Shown here: positions 53,250 through 61,983 of the stretch, in pieces
How the letters are laid out: every line of letters begins with the position of its first letter
Numbering within the stretch: the first letter of the stretch is position 1
Assembly (NCBI GenBank): GCA_046462535.1
Contig: JBKGVF010000020.1
Location: forward strand, 62,001 to 126,000
Direction: 5' to 3'
From: JAAZCI01 sp046462535
Lineage (GTDB): Bacteria; Pseudomonadota; Gammaproteobacteria; Cardiobacteriales; Wohlfahrtiimonadaceae
Length of the DNA stretch: 64,000 nucleotides
Program-made: the position numbers and the translations under genes
Notes under the pieces: generated by a model
What the model was told of the DNA's origin: nothing
What the model saw: only the letters and a program-made list of their open reading frames with translations
Databases searched by the model: none

Positions 53250-53672
53250 CTACCACCACCCTTTATTCTCCATCTCTGTCCATGGTGACTGAGGTTCTTT
53301 AGGCTCCCCTTTCTGAAGCAACTCAATTGAGATATTGTCAGGCGATTTAAAGAAGGCCATCCAACCATCTCGAGGAGGAACGTTAATTTCGATGCCTGCA
53401 TCCATAGCACGCTGACAAACTTCATAGATATCGTCAACTTCAAATGCTAAATGGCCAAAAGCTCGTCCAATCCCATACTCCTCATCAGAATCCCAGTTGT
53501 ATGTAAGCTCCACCTCAACCTCTGGTTGTCCAGGCGCAGCAAGGTAGACCAAAGTACACTCCCATTGAGGATAATCTTTACGGCGAGTCTCCTCAAGACC
53601 TAAAACATTGCAGTAAAAGTCTAATGACTCCTCTAAATTGGTGACCCGAACCATAGTGTGTAGAAATTTCAT
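53250..53672 (-). CDS. gloA: Lactoylglutathione lyase (glyoxalase I)
   Basis: Detoxifies methylglyoxal as its glutathione adduct. ATG 53672 has GGAGG seven bases before it; a TTG five codons upstream is not needed. The 140-residue protein has metal ligands His in FLHTMVRVTN (about 5), Glu in EVELTYNWDS (about 57), His in GRAFGHLAFEVDDI (about 75) and Glu in ISIELLQKG (about 123). The C-terminal EPQSPWTEMENKGWW extension is longer than in E. coli GloA (135 aa). Ni-type active site by length. Confidence 0.94.
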   Translation of the reverse strand: MKFLHTMVRVTNLEESLDFYCNVLGLEETRRKDYPQWECTLVYLAAPGQPEVEVELTYNWDSDEEYGIGRAFGHLAFEVDDIYEVCQRAMDAGIEINVPPRDGWMAFFKSPDNISIELLQKGEPKEPQSPWTEMENKGWW

Positions 53673-53689
53673 CTTTTCCTCCAATTATT

Positions 53690-53729
53690 AAAACGATAAT
53701 GGGTATGCGTCCATACACATACCCATTAT
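53690..53729 (-). terminator. Hairpin between the cytochrome c gene and gloA
   Basis: ATAATGGGTATG (53696-53707) and CATACCCATTAT (53718-53729) form a perfect 12-bp stem; the minus strand then has CGTTTT. A terminator for the cytochrome gene is likely. Confidence 0.7.
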
Positions 53730-53824
53730 AGTCAAGCTTATTGTAAAGAGCCTTCTCCTTAGGAGCTAAGCATTAAATTTATCCATCTGATATGAGCTCT
53801 CTCTAAGGCTTAGCCGCTTATCAA

Positions 53825-54355
53825 CTACTCTTCACTCTCTGTTTCTGCTTCAACTACCTCAGTTTCACCACCAAGGGCATCAACATCAATGCCAGCTTCA
53901 CTTAACATATATTTTAGCGCCCCGACTACCTCAGAGTCGCTCAAACGGGGATCCCCCCCTTTTGCAGGCATTAAATTATTATTAAATCCGTTGAGTGAGC
54001 TGTTTTGTAGCCCATCCCAGCCACGTTCATTGAGTCGTGCTTGCCATGCTTCAGTATCACCAAGCAGAGGGGCATCATTCAAACCATCACGATGACAGGT
54101 TGAGCAGAGCCCATCATAAACCTCTTGAGGTGTTTTTTCAGAGACGGTAACTTCAACCTTACCAGTATTTACCATATGGAATGGCTCAACTCGCTCCTCG
54201 TAGAGCTCATTATAAACCATGGGGGTTCCTACCGGTTTTGCATTGATTATTAGGCGCGTCAATGAGGTTAGCAACATAATTAATGCCCCTAACAGAGCGA
54301 GCGCCGCAAGTATTGTGAATAGTGGGAAAGTTACGTGGTCTGATCGACGTTGCAC
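53825..54355 (-). CDS. Membrane-anchored c-type cytochrome (cytochrome c5-like)
   Basis: Starts at GTG 54355 with TATAGGAG seven bases before. The 176-residue protein has an N-terminal anchor (FPLFTILAALALLGALIMLL, about 10-29), a linker, and one class I cytochrome c domain: heme motif CSTCH (about 84-88) and a probable Met ligand in NNLMPAKGGDPRLSD (about 128). The C-terminal tail is very acidic. It probably shuttles electrons on the periplasmic side, as cytochrome c5 does to a terminal oxidase. Confidence 0.9.
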   Translation of the reverse strand: MQRRSDHVTFPLFTILAALALLGALIMLLTSLTRLIINAKPVGTPMVYNELYEERVEPFHMVNTGKVEVTVSEKTPQEVYDGLCSTCHRDGLNDAPLLGDTEAWQARLNERGWDGLQNSSLNGFNNNLMPAKGGDPRLSDSEVVGALKYMLSEAGIDVDALGGETEVVEAETESEE

Positions 54356-54482
54356 AACGATTCTCCTATATATCTTTTTAATTTAAAGCACATAGATCTG
54401 CTGATTGCCTCTTATCAAAAGTTAGAAGCGAAGAAGGATATAAGTCTCTATGTGTATCAATATGCTATTTAATACTGATGAT

Positions 54483-54506
54483 CTCTCTACCCCACAGAGT
54501 AGAGAG
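54483..54506. repeat. Inverted repeat downstream of grpE
   Basis: CTCTCTAC and GTAGAGAG pair over 8 bp with an 8-base loop. The 267 bases between grpE and the cytochrome gene hold no convincing gene; this hairpin has no T-run and may protect the grpE transcript end. Confidence 0.45.
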
Positions 54507-54623
54507 CCCACCAGCTGCCTTAATCTTAGGGGGTCAATATAAACTAACTCCCCCTTTTTTACCAATCTATCTTTAACTTTATTGACAATTGATAAGGGAT
54601 CATCAAATTGATCATCCAGCTCC

Positions 54624-55208
54624 CTACTCTGCAACAATCACTTGTGCTGCACGAATGAGTCGATCATTAAGTAGATAGCCATTTTGAACTACCTGAATAA
54701 TAGTATGGGACTCATGTTCATGGTGAGGCACCATCGTTACCGCTTGATGTAGCTCCGGATCGAGCTTTTCACCTAGGGGTGCTATCTGTTTAACACCAAA
54801 CTTAGCACAAGCATCCAGTAGCATCTTATAGGTTAGTTCCGAGCCCTCTTTAAATTGCTCTAGATGTTCTGACTCTGCCTCCTCAACTGCTTTCAGCTCC
54901 AGTTCAATCGCATCAATTACCGGAAGCAGCCCCTTAACAAATTTCTCAAGGGCATATTTATGTGCATTTGCAACATCGATCTCTGCTCTTCTACGTATGT
55001 TTTGCGCATCCGCTTCCGAAAGGAGATAGCGATCATGTAGCGCTTTCTTCTCACTCTCTAATTGTGCAATTCTCTCTTGAAGCGACTCAACGCTCACCTC
55101 TTCTTGGAGCTCCTCACTCGCTTCCTCTTCAACTTCTAATTCATCGCCTTCCTGTTCTAGATGCTCGTCGCTGTGATGAATCTCTTCGTTTTTCTTCTTC
55201 TCTTCCAT
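54624..55208 (-). CDS. grpE: Nucleotide exchange factor GrpE
   Basis: Releases ADP from DnaK. From ATG 55208 (GAGGAG seven bases before) the protein has 194 residues: an acidic, probably disordered start, a long coiled coil (LQERIAQLESEKKALHDRYL, SEADAQNIRRRAEIDVANAH), and the compact beta domain (VKQIAPLGEKLDPELHQAVT, then NGYLLNDRLIRAAQVIV). dnaK is not in the window. A sigma-32-like promoter precedes it. A frame reading to 55223 has no site. Confidence 0.95.
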   Translation of the reverse strand: MEEKKKNEEIHHSDEHLEQEGDELEVEEEASEELQEEVSVESLQERIAQLESEKKALHDRYLLSEADAQNIRRRAEIDVANAHKYALEKFVKGLLPVIDAIELELKAVEEAESEHLEQFKEGSELTYKMLLDACAKFGVKQIAPLGEKLDPELHQAVTMVPHHEHESHTIIQVVQNGYLLNDRLIRAAQVIVAE

Positions 55209-55267
55209 TAAATAACTCCTCAAATTTATATAAACTCATAAGGCTATTGTACCAATGCATCTATACA

Positions 55268-55294
55268 ATTTTGGGATAATTTTGGATATTTCAA
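55268..55294 (-). promoter_or_regulatory. Sigma-32 (heat-shock)-like promoter of grpE
   Basis: Minus strand TTGAAA (55294-55289), 13-base spacer, CCCAAAAT (55275-55268). This resembles TTGAAA-N13-CCCCATNT. It would start transcription about 50 bases before the grpE ATG, as expected for a heat-shock gene. Confidence 0.45.
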
Positions 55295-55331
55295 CCTCAA
55301 ATCATTCAAACCCGTAGAACTTTATTGAGGG

Positions 55332-55547
55332 TTAGAACTCATCATCGTCGAAATACCAATCCTCAAGAGCATCTAAATCATACTCCCGTGCTAACTTCTT
55401 CTGTAGCGCTCGCTCCTCACGTAGCGCCTCAATATTGCGCCATGCTTGAGATTTTTTACCTTTTGGCTCTACCTCCTCATCATCAGGAATCTCTTCAGAG
55501 TCTGCAAACTCTTCTGCAAAGAAATCATCATCCTCATAATCAATCAT
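55332..55547 (-). CDS. PA3496-family small acidic protein (putative envelope integrity)
   Basis: A 71-residue protein with acidic ends and a basic core: IDYEDDDFFAEEFADSEEI, then AWRNIEALREERALQKKLAR, ending WYFDDDEF. The WRxIExxxExRxL pattern matches the PA3496 family, annotated as putative envelope integrity protein on thin evidence. GAGGAG precedes the ATG. It is upstream of grpE on the same strand, separated by the heat-shock-like promoter. Confidence 0.65.
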   Translation of the reverse strand: MIDYEDDDFFAEEFADSEEIPDDEEVEPKGKKSQAWRNIEALREERALQKKLAREYDLDALEDWYFDDDEF

Positions 55548-55855
55548 AATAAACTCCTCTAAAACGGCATTTGAATGAAAGTATTGAGTGCGTTATATAT
55601 ATTTTTAAAATGGAAATCAAGCTCCGTAATTGCCCTTTTTCTATTCCCGCAAAATCCCCCTTTTAAAACAACAAATTAAGATGAGGTCACTTTCCGATCA
55701 TCTTTCTAAATCCCTCTTATTTACCCTTTTTCATCCTCTCTCCACACATAAATGGCGCCAAAGATCTGTTAAGAATCGATATTATATTGAAGCTAGATCA
55801 AACATCTCTTAAAGTAAGTCTCTAATACTCCAACACCAAATAGAAGGATGCGAAA
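55548..55855. other. Intergenic region before corA
   Basis: About 300 AT-rich bases between divergent genes. I see no ORF with a ribosome site and no strong promoter or hairpin. It is long enough for a magnesium-responsive leader, but nothing recognisable is there. Confidence 0.4.
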
Positions 55856-56833
55856 ATGATTAATGGATTTACCCTAAAAGATGGTGCACTGCAACAGCAA
55901 GAGATCCTCTCACAAGATGATTTAACAGAAGAGCTAATCTGGATTGATCTAGTAAGCCCTACTGATCTTGAGCGCAAGCTTGTTGAGGATTACTACCATT
56001 TAGAACTCCCTATCCCATCAGACCTTGAGGAGATTGAGGCTTCTGCTCGATTCTATAAAGATCATGATGGACTCCATATTCATAGTCTATTTCTCAATAG
56101 TGCAGCCGATTTTCCTACAAAAAATACGGTGGCATTCACTATTAATAAGCAACACCTTATCTCTATTCATGAAGAGGATTTAAGCTCTTTTCGCCTCTTC
56201 CGATTAAAGGCTCGTCATCCTGAGCGTAATGAGCTCTCCCCCATCAATAATGCTTACGATCTGCTGATCGCTCTTCATGGTAATGCTGTTGAGCAGCTAG
56301 CCGATCTGATCGAGTCAATCTATAGCCAATTAGAGAAGATAAGCCCCCATGTCTTAATGCTTGATCGTGTTGTAGAGAGTGAAGAGATGCCTATGGATGA
56401 TCTTCTCTCGGAGATCACGATTCAGGAAGATATCAATGGAAAAGCTCGACTAGCGCTGATGGATACACGGCGCTCTTTAAATTTTCTTCTTCGCTCCCGT
56501 CTTATCGGCAATGATGAGCAGGAGGTGATTCGTGAAATTATGCAGGATATTGAATCGCTAACTGGGCATACAGCCTTTCTTTTTGAAAAGATCAATTTTC
56601 TTCTTGATGCTGCGATGGGGAAAATCTCTTTAGAGCAGAGCCGTATTATTAAGATATTCTCCATCGCCTCAGTTGTCTTTCTTCCCCCTACACTGATCGC
56701 AAGTATCTATGGAATGAATTTTGCCTTTATGCCTGAGCTCACCTTTAAAATTAGCTACCCCCTCTCTTTAGGGTTAATGGTTCTCTCAGGGATTGCCCCT
56801 TATCTCTTCTTTAAGCGAAAAGGGTGGCTCTAA
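55856..56833 (+). CDS. corA: Magnesium/cobalt transporter CorA
   Basis: A 325-residue pentameric channel. The N-terminal cytoplasmic domain ends in a long helix (about 190-265), followed by two transmembrane segments near the C-terminus. The signature YGMNF (about 286-290), immediately after the first segment (IASVVFLPPTLIASIYGMNF), forms the selectivity filter, and FMPELTF is the periplasmic loop. The basic tail (FKRKGWL) is typical. AAGGATG precedes the ATG. It stands alone and is closed by a terminator. Confidence 0.95.
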   Translation: MINGFTLKDGALQQQEILSQDDLTEELIWIDLVSPTDLERKLVEDYYHLELPIPSDLEEIEASARFYKDHDGLHIHSLFLNSAADFPTKNTVAFTINKQHLISIHEEDLSSFRLFRLKARHPERNELSPINNAYDLLIALHGNAVEQLADLIESIYSQLEKISPHVLMLDRVVESEEMPMDDLLSEITIQEDINGKARLALMDTRRSLNFLLRSRLIGNDEQEVIREIMQDIESLTGHTAFLFEKINFLLDAAMGKISLEQSRIIKIFSIASVVFLPPTLIASIYGMNFAFMPELTFKISYPLSLGLMVLSGIAPYLFFKRKGWL

Positions 56834-56836
56834 ATA

Positions 56837-56871
56837 AAAGAGCAGTCTCAAACTAGAGACTGCTCCTCTTT
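56837..56871. terminator. Bidirectional terminator between corA and the META-domain gene
   Basis: GAGCAGTCTC (56840-56849) and GAGACTGCTC (56856-56865) form a perfect 10-bp stem flanked by AAAA and CTCTTT, so it works both ways. Confidence 0.8.
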
Positions 56872-56889
56872 AATTTGCCAAGTATAGCC

Positions 56890-57585
56890 CTACTCCGCCG
56901 AGTCATCCTCGACAAGCGCTTGCTCAACAATCATATCTAAAACCAATCTCGGCGCATCCTCCCTCTCATCGGTATACTCTTTTAGACGAAGACGGTACTC
57001 AACTCCCTCATAGGGCTCAAATCCTACAATCTCATCGGTAAAGATCTCCCAAGCATCCTCCTTCTCAACACGAGCCTGAAGACACTTAGCCCCCTCCTCT
57101 TCCGCTAATTCACAAGGGACACGCTCATGGGAAATATAGAGGAATGTTAACTCATAAGGACGTGCTTCAATTCCCTTATAGGATCCTCGATCCAGCGTAA
57201 TAGGGAGATAATGGGAGTTCTCCTCCCCCTCTACAATTGAGACCAGGTAGAGAGCTTCCCCCTGCTGAACTACCTTTGGAGTCTGCTCCATAAATGAGAG
57301 AATTCGCTCATCTAACCTCTGTAGCTCACCTGGGCACGCCATCATCGTCATCGCAACACGATCGCGTTCCATAATAAAATTACCCGCTTCATCAATCTGA
57401 ACACTCCCCATAAATGAGTTACATCCCCCTTGAATGGAGAAATGATTACGCTCTAAATCTAAAGTAACCTCTACATTTCGCTCATCAGAGATTGGTGTGA
57501 TTGATAACATCTCCCCCTCCTGCGCAGTTGCGCTCATTCCAAAGCCTAAGAGTGATGCCACTGCAAGATAGGTGAATCGTCTCAT
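56890..57585 (-). CDS. Exported META/HslJ-domain protein
   Basis: ATG 57585 is preferred (AAGGAG eight bases before, then signal peptide FTYLAVASLLGFGMSATAQ); the frame opens earlier at 57636 without support. The 231-residue product has a META domain (FSIQGGCNSFMGSVQIDEAG, then RVAMTMMACPGELQRLDERI), as in heat-shock lipoprotein HslJ and other secreted bacterial proteins; GCNSF and MMACP cysteines may pair. The last 100 residues are a second, acidic region with two more cysteines (RVPCELAEEEGAKCLQ). No lipobox, so periplasmic. Function unknown. Confidence 0.8.
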   Translation of the reverse strand: MRRFTYLAVASLLGFGMSATAQEGEMLSITPISDERNVEVTLDLERNHFSIQGGCNSFMGSVQIDEAGNFIMERDRVAMTMMACPGELQRLDERILSFMEQTPKVVQQGEALYLVSIVEGEENSHYLPITLDRGSYKGIEARPYELTFLYISHERVPCELAEEEGAKCLQARVEKEDAWEIFTDEIVGFEPYEGVEYRLRLKEYTDEREDAPRLVLDMIVEQALVEDDSAE

Positions 57586-57735
57586 AATAAACTCCTTAAA
57601 TAGATTTAAATGAATCAATAAGAATACCCCCTCCATAAAATAATGTGCAATAATTAATTTTTATTATGATCATCTCCTAAGAGCTTACCCTTTCGCACAA
57701 ATATGATCTATTTTTAGCCATATCCCAATTATAGG

Positions 57736-57763
57736 GTGACAAACTATTTTTAATTCGTATAAT
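57736..57763 (+). promoter_or_regulatory. Sigma-70 promoter of the tRNA-Asp pair
   Basis: GTGACA (57736-57741), 16 bases, TATAAT (57758-57763). It starts about 25 bases before the first tRNA, with no ORF between. Confidence 0.75.
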
Positions 57764-57793
57764 ACTATTTCGTTAGTTGGAAACAACGAATAC

Positions 57794-57871
57794 GGAGCGG
57801 TAGTTCAGTTGGTTTAGAATACCTGCCTGTCACGCAGGGGGTCGCGGGTTCGAGTCCCGTCCGTTCCGCCA
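57794..57871 (+). tRNA. tRNA-Asp (anticodon GTC), copy 1
   Basis: The acceptor GGAGCGG pairs with CCGTTCC, the anticodon loop reads CTGTCAC (GTC), and the T arm is GCGGGTTCGAGTCCCGT. CCA is encoded. Compared with E. coli tRNA-Asp it has one extra T in the D loop (GGTTTAG). Length 78 with CCA. Confidence 0.97.
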
Positions 57872-57937
57872 AATAGAGAGCTCCTTGAGTTAGATCAAGG
57901 AGCTCAATACACCAATGTTTCCCTAACAATCCTATTA

Positions 57938-58015
57938 GGAGCGGTAGTTCAGTTGGTTTAGAATACCTGCCTGTCACGCAGGGGGTCGCGGGTTCGAGTC
58001 CCGTCCGTTCCGCCA
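57938..58015 (+). tRNA. tRNA-Asp (anticodon GTC), copy 2
   Basis: Identical in all 78 bases to the first copy, 66 bases downstream, with encoded CCA. The spacer holds a small hairpin (GAGCTCCTTG...CAAGGAGCTC, 57876-57905) that may be a processing site. Both are probably transcribed from one promoter. Confidence 0.97.
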
Positions 58016-58021
58016 TATCTT

Positions 58022-58055
58022 AAAGCCTTAATCGTCTCGATTAAGGCTTTATTTT
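58022..58055 (+). terminator. Intrinsic terminator of the tRNA-Asp operon
   Basis: AAAGCCTTAATCG (58022-58034) pairs perfectly with CGATTAAGGCTTT (58038-58050), followed by ATTTTG. Confidence 0.85.
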
Positions 58056-58156
58056 GTTTAAGTGTGCAGAAAAGAGTGAGATATTCACACTGCTTCTTTA
58101 TCAGTTAAAGTGGAATATAATAGAGAGCTCCACGATTGATGGAGCTCTCCCCCTCT

Positions 58157-59389
58157 CTAAAGCAGAGATCGCTCATAATTGAGTAGTGCATGCAGCAAGA
58201 CATTTGCGCCACGTTCCGCATCAGATGGATAGATCTTCTCCAGTTCATTATGACTAATCCCCTCTACGCAAGGAATAAAGATCATTGTCGTCGGTGCATA
58301 TTTTGCTAAGTTAATCGCATCATGCCCTGCACCACTGATAAGAGCTAAGCTCTTATACCCTAGCTGATCAGATGCCTCCTGAACAGCCTCTACCATCTTC
58401 TCATTAAACGGCTGCGCCGGAGAGTGCCAACGCTCTTTTATCACCACCTCAACCTCTCGTCTCTGAGCCTCCTGCTCAATTAAGTGGATAAAATCTCTCT
58501 TGAGCTGCAATACCCGCTCATCATCTGGATGACGAATATCTAATGTAAACTCTATTGCACCAGGAATAGTATTACGTGAAGGCGCTTGAATTGAAAGCTC
58601 TCCAATAGTAAATTTTCCCTGCTCATCAGCTTCTATCCGCTCCTCTAATCTCTGCACACACGCTGCAAATGTTAAAAGTGGATCCCGACGCAAACTCATC
58701 GGTACAGTACCCGCATGAAGAGATACCCCCTCTAGGATGATATCCAACCAGATAATCGATTGCCCACCAGTAACGACACCAATCTCACACTCTTTTGCCT
58801 CTAAAATGGGCCCTTGCTCAATATGAGCCTCAAAGTAAGCCGTTATTGGTCGTTGAAGCGGAAGATCAGCCTCTATCTGATGCCGCTTAAGCTCCTCTTC
58901 TACAGTAACTCCATTACGATCCTTCGTCGCTAATCCTTCCGATAGGGGCAGAGCACCAGTAAATACCTCCGACCCTAACATCGCCGGTGAAAATCGCGCC
59001 CCCTCCTCATTGGTCCAAACAGCAATCTCTAAGGGATGCTCCGTAGTAATCTCGAGATCATTTAAGGTCCTCACCACCTCAAGAGCGGCCAAAACGCCAT
59101 AAACACCATCATACTTCCCCCCTTCGGGTTGAGTATCTAAATGACTCCCTAACAGGATAGGAGGTAACTGATTATTTCGCCCTTCTCGTCGGGCAAATAG
59201 ATTCCCAATCGCATCATGATGGATAGTGAGCCCCGCTGCTTGAGACCATTCAATAAAACGATTTCGTCCCTCAATATCTAGATCACTTAAGGCTAAACGA
59301 CCACTTCCCCCTTTTGGTAGAGCACCAATCTCTCCCATAGCCATTAGTGTCTCCCATAGTCGTTCACGATTAATGTATACTCTCCTCAT
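58157..59389 (-). CDS. M20-family amidase: N-carbamoyl-L-amino-acid hydrolase / allantoate amidohydrolase
   Basis: A zinc- or manganese-dependent hydrolase of 410 residues. Metal-site segments are in order: LLGSHLDTQPEGGKYDGVYG (about 80-99), WTNEEGARFSPAMLGS (about 125-140), FEAHIEQGPILE (about 190-201), and SGAGHDAINLA near the C-terminus. HyuC/AllC enzymes cleave N-carbamoyl amino acids or allantoate, releasing ammonia and CO2. The neighbouring MHS transporter and HDAC-like deacetylase suggest a catabolic operon for an acylated amine or ureide. AAGGAG precedes the ATG. Confidence 0.9.
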   Translation of the reverse strand: MRRVYINRERLWETLMAMGEIGALPKGGSGRLALSDLDIEGRNRFIEWSQAAGLTIHHDAIGNLFARREGRNNQLPPILLGSHLDTQPEGGKYDGVYGVLAALEVVRTLNDLEITTEHPLEIAVWTNEEGARFSPAMLGSEVFTGALPLSEGLATKDRNGVTVEEELKRHQIEADLPLQRPITAYFEAHIEQGPILEAKECEIGVVTGGQSIIWLDIILEGVSLHAGTVPMSLRRDPLLTFAACVQRLEERIEADEQGKFTIGELSIQAPSRNTIPGAIEFTLDIRHPDDERVLQLKRDFIHLIEQEAQRREVEVVIKERWHSPAQPFNEKMVEAVQEASDQLGYKSLALISGAGHDAINLAKYAPTTMIFIPCVEGISHNELEKIYPSDAERGANVLLHALLNYERSLL

Positions 59390-59466
59390 CTCTTCTCCTT
59401 ATCAATATACTATGCTGAAAAGCGCCCCATAACGGGGCAGCTTAACTTACTCATCATTATTGGTAG

Positions 59467-60492
59467 TTAATGGTCCATAACCACATTGATAAAACGCCGC
59501 AGGTTATCTCCGAGGTCAGGTAGGTAATATCCCCCCTCTATTAGATATAAGGTTGGTAGATTTAAGCTCGCCACTGAGGCAGCAATCCGCTCAATACCCT
59601 CTTGAGTCACCGCCGTTTTTGTCTGTGGATCCTTTTTATAGAGATCAAAGCCCATATTGTGAATAATCATATCGGGAGCAAAACTCTCAATCTCTGCTAA
59701 CGCCTGCTCAAAATAGAGAAAATACTCCTCTTCAGTCGCCCCATGAGGGAAGGGAATATTGATGTTATACCCCACCCCTTCACCTTCACCTCGCTCCTCT
59801 TCAAAGCCAGCAACTACAGGATAAAAATTAGTGGGATCAGCATGAATTGAAAGGTAGAGAAGATCACTACGATGGTAAAAAATCTCCTGAATCCCTTGCC
59901 CATGATGAATATCTGTATCAAAAATAACGATCTTCTCTGCTACGCCTGTATCAAAGAGATACTCAGCTGCAATTGCTGCATTATTAAGAAAACAGAACCC
60001 TCCTGCACGCTCTCTCCGTGCATGATGCCCTGATGGTCGGCTAATCGCCATACTTCTTCTTGCTCCACTATAGAGATCCTTAGCGCCATTCAAAGCGCTC
60101 TGCGCCGACCAGTAGATTGCTTCCCAACTCTGAGCTCCTATGGGTGCACTCCCATCTGCAATATAGTAGGCTGCTTTAGCTAAAATCCCCTTTAGCGCGT
60201 TATGCTCTGCAACAAATATGTTGGGAATCACCTCTTCCCCCCAATCATCAGGAATCTTATGCCACTCCTGATACGCCGTTCGCAAAAAATGTAGGTAGCG
60301 ATGCCCATGAACACGTTGGATAGGTGCTATTCCTAAATCATCCGGTGATGTAAGGGTAAGTCCCGCTGCCTCCACCCCTTTCTGATACTCCACTAATCGT
60401 GCAGGAGTATCTTGTGGTTGGCGCATCTTCCCGCGAGAAAAGTAGGTTTGTGGATGATGCAATGCTTGATTATCGTGATAATAGATCTTCAT
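59467..60492 (-). CDS. Histone-deacetylase-like acetylpolyamine amidohydrolase
   Basis: A 341-residue zinc deacetylase of the HDAC/ApaH superfamily. RPSGHHARRERAGGFCFLNN (about 153-172) carries the catalytic His pair, VIFDTDIHHGQGIQEIFY has two metal ligands (Asp and His), and HADPTNFYP with a later Asp segment completes the site. The long N-terminal loop typical of acetylpolyamine amidohydrolases is present. It could deacetylate acetylputrescine or a related acylated amine. It lies between the M20 amidase and the MHS transporter in one minus-strand cluster. AAGGAGGAG precedes the ATG. Confidence 0.88.
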   Translation of the reverse strand: MKIYYHDNQALHHPQTYFSRGKMRQPQDTPARLVEYQKGVEAAGLTLTSPDDLGIAPIQRVHGHRYLHFLRTAYQEWHKIPDDWGEEVIPNIFVAEHNALKGILAKAAYYIADGSAPIGAQSWEAIYWSAQSALNGAKDLYSGARRSMAISRPSGHHARRERAGGFCFLNNAAIAAEYLFDTGVAEKIVIFDTDIHHGQGIQEIFYHRSDLLYLSIHADPTNFYPVVAGFEEERGEGEGVGYNINIPFPHGATEEEYFLYFEQALAEIESFAPDMIIHNMGFDLYKKDPQTKTAVTQEGIERIAASVASLNLPTLYLIEGGYYLPDLGDNLRRFINVVMDH

Positions 60493-60520
60493 CTTCTCCT
60501 CCTTATATTAATTAAAAGCG

Positions 60521-61837
60521 CTACCGTGCATAATCCAACTCAAGATCCTCTTTCTCTGATTGGCTCTTTAACAGATAGACAGATCCCATCGATATCGCAC
60601 TGATAATGCTATATAAGATCGCTAACGGTACCCAAGAGCCAACAAACGTCTCAGCCAAGGCGGTACCTATTAACGGTGTTAATCCGCCTGCAATAGCACC
60701 ACAAAACTGATAGCCAATCGAGATTGCGGTATAACGTAATCTTACTGGGAAGAGCTCACTGACAAACCCTGCAATCACCGAGTAGAAGCCAGCCATAAAG
60801 ATCGTGGTTAACGAGATCCCAAACGTCATCAGTGGGAGATTTCCAGTATCTACCAAAATAAACATCAGATAGGGCAATACAATACAGAGGCCAGAGCTGA
60901 TCAATAGATACTTATGAGCTCCCACCTTCTCACCGATATAAGCACTAATCGGCTGGCTAAAAAATTGTACAAATGAGACCACCAATAGAATATTGAGAAT
61001 TACTTTTCGATCCATTAAGAGGTAGCTGGTGGTGTAGGAGAGCATAAATGTATTCACAAAGTAGAATCCTGCAATTCCTAAAGTATTTGCTCCGATAACC
61101 AAAAAGAGAAGTTTAGGCATCTTTGTAAAGAGCTCTCGTGCCGGCGAGATCTGCTTAACCCCAGAATCTGCCTGTTGCTCCATAACTGCTTTCTGCTCTA
61201 AAAACTCAGGGGACTCATCCACCCCTCGACGAATTAAAAATCCTACAATTAGAAGGAGAAAACTTGCTAAGAAAGGAATTCTCCATCCATAGCTAAAAAG
61301 GACATCATCCTCCATATTAGAGATCAATCGAAAGACAATTGTCGCTAAAATCAATCCTGCCGGACTACCTAACTGTGCAAAAGAGGCGAAAAATGTTTTA
61401 CGATTCTCAGGTGCATGCTCAGCTGCAATGAGCACCGCCCCACCCCACTCACCTCCAACAGCTAATCCTTGAATAATACGAAACAGAATAAGCAAAATTG
61501 GGGCGATCGCGCCAACCTGCGCATAGGTTGGCAACAACCCAATTGCCACCGTAGCAAATCCCATCAGAAAGAGGGTAATCACTAACGATCGTTTACGCCC
61601 GATCTTATCCCCTAAATGTCCAAAAAATATGGCTCCAAAAGGTCGAACCAACAACCCTATAGCAAAAGTTGCAAAAGAGGCCATAGTGGCGATAAAGAGA
61701 CTCTCTGTCTCAAAAAAGAGATGCCCAAATATTAATGCCGATGCAAACGCATAGATATAAAAATCGTACCACTCAATCATTGTGCCGATAAATGCTGCCG
61801 CAGATGCGCGGATCGGCTGTTTGTTCACAACCTCCAT
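60521..61837 (-). CDS. Metabolite:H+ symporter, MHS family (MFS)
   Basis: A 438-residue major-facilitator protein with 12 hydrophobic segments. ATG 61837 follows GGAGGAG by 8 bases; the frame to 61954 is longer but has no site. The start ASAAAFIGTMIEWYDFYIYA (about 11-30) and FGHLGDKIGRKRSLVITLFL (about 74-93) are MHS signatures, as in ShiA, KgtP and ProP. GLAVGGEWGGAVLIAAEHAP is also family-typical. It probably imports the organic acid or amine used by the HDAC-like and M20 enzymes that follow. LysR is divergent. Confidence 0.9.
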   Translation of the reverse strand: MEVVNKQPIRASAAAFIGTMIEWYDFYIYAFASALIFGHLFFETESLFIATMASFATFAIGLLVRPFGAIFFGHLGDKIGRKRSLVITLFLMGFATVAIGLLPTYAQVGAIAPILLILFRIIQGLAVGGEWGGAVLIAAEHAPENRKTFFASFAQLGSPAGLILATIVFRLISNMEDDVLFSYGWRIPFLASFLLLIVGFLIRRGVDESPEFLEQKAVMEQQADSGVKQISPARELFTKMPKLLFLVIGANTLGIAGFYFVNTFMLSYTTSYLLMDRKVILNILLVVSFVQFFSQPISAYIGEKVGAHKYLLISSGLCIVLPYLMFILVDTGNLPLMTFGISLTTIFMAGFYSVIAGFVSELFPVRLRYTAISIGYQFCGAIAGGLTPLIGTALAETFVGSWVPLAILYSIISAISMGSVYLLKSQSEKEDLELDYAR

Positions 61838-61962
61838 AATTAAACTCCTCCAAGTGTCGTTATGAATAGAGAGACCGCAAAAGCGGCCGGTAGATTCTGT
61901 TTTTATATTTTTTCTACCTTCTCGATAATATTCACGACCTTGGTGGCAATTCAATCTCTCAT

Positions 61963-61983
61963 TTCTAATATGCTATATTAGAA
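61963..61983. promoter_or_regulatory. Palindromic operator in the LysR/MHS divergent region
   Basis: TTCTAATAT-GCT-ATATTAGAA is a perfect 9-3-9 palindrome, 45 bases before the LysR-type gene and about 126 before the MHS gene. The LysR protein is the likely ligand; it fits a T-N11-A-type half within TAATATGCTATATTA. Confidence 0.6.

Noticed and set aside
54422..54637. 71-codon minus-strand reading after grpE
   Set aside because: It needs a TTG start inside the grpE 3' end and has no ribosome site of its own; composition does not look protein-like.
57765..58016. Minus-strand reading beginning MAERTGLEPATPCVTGRYSK, with an internal repeat
   Set aside because: It is the antisense of the two tRNA-Asp genes; this peptide is a well-known annotation artefact. 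The internal repeat is simply the two tRNA copies.
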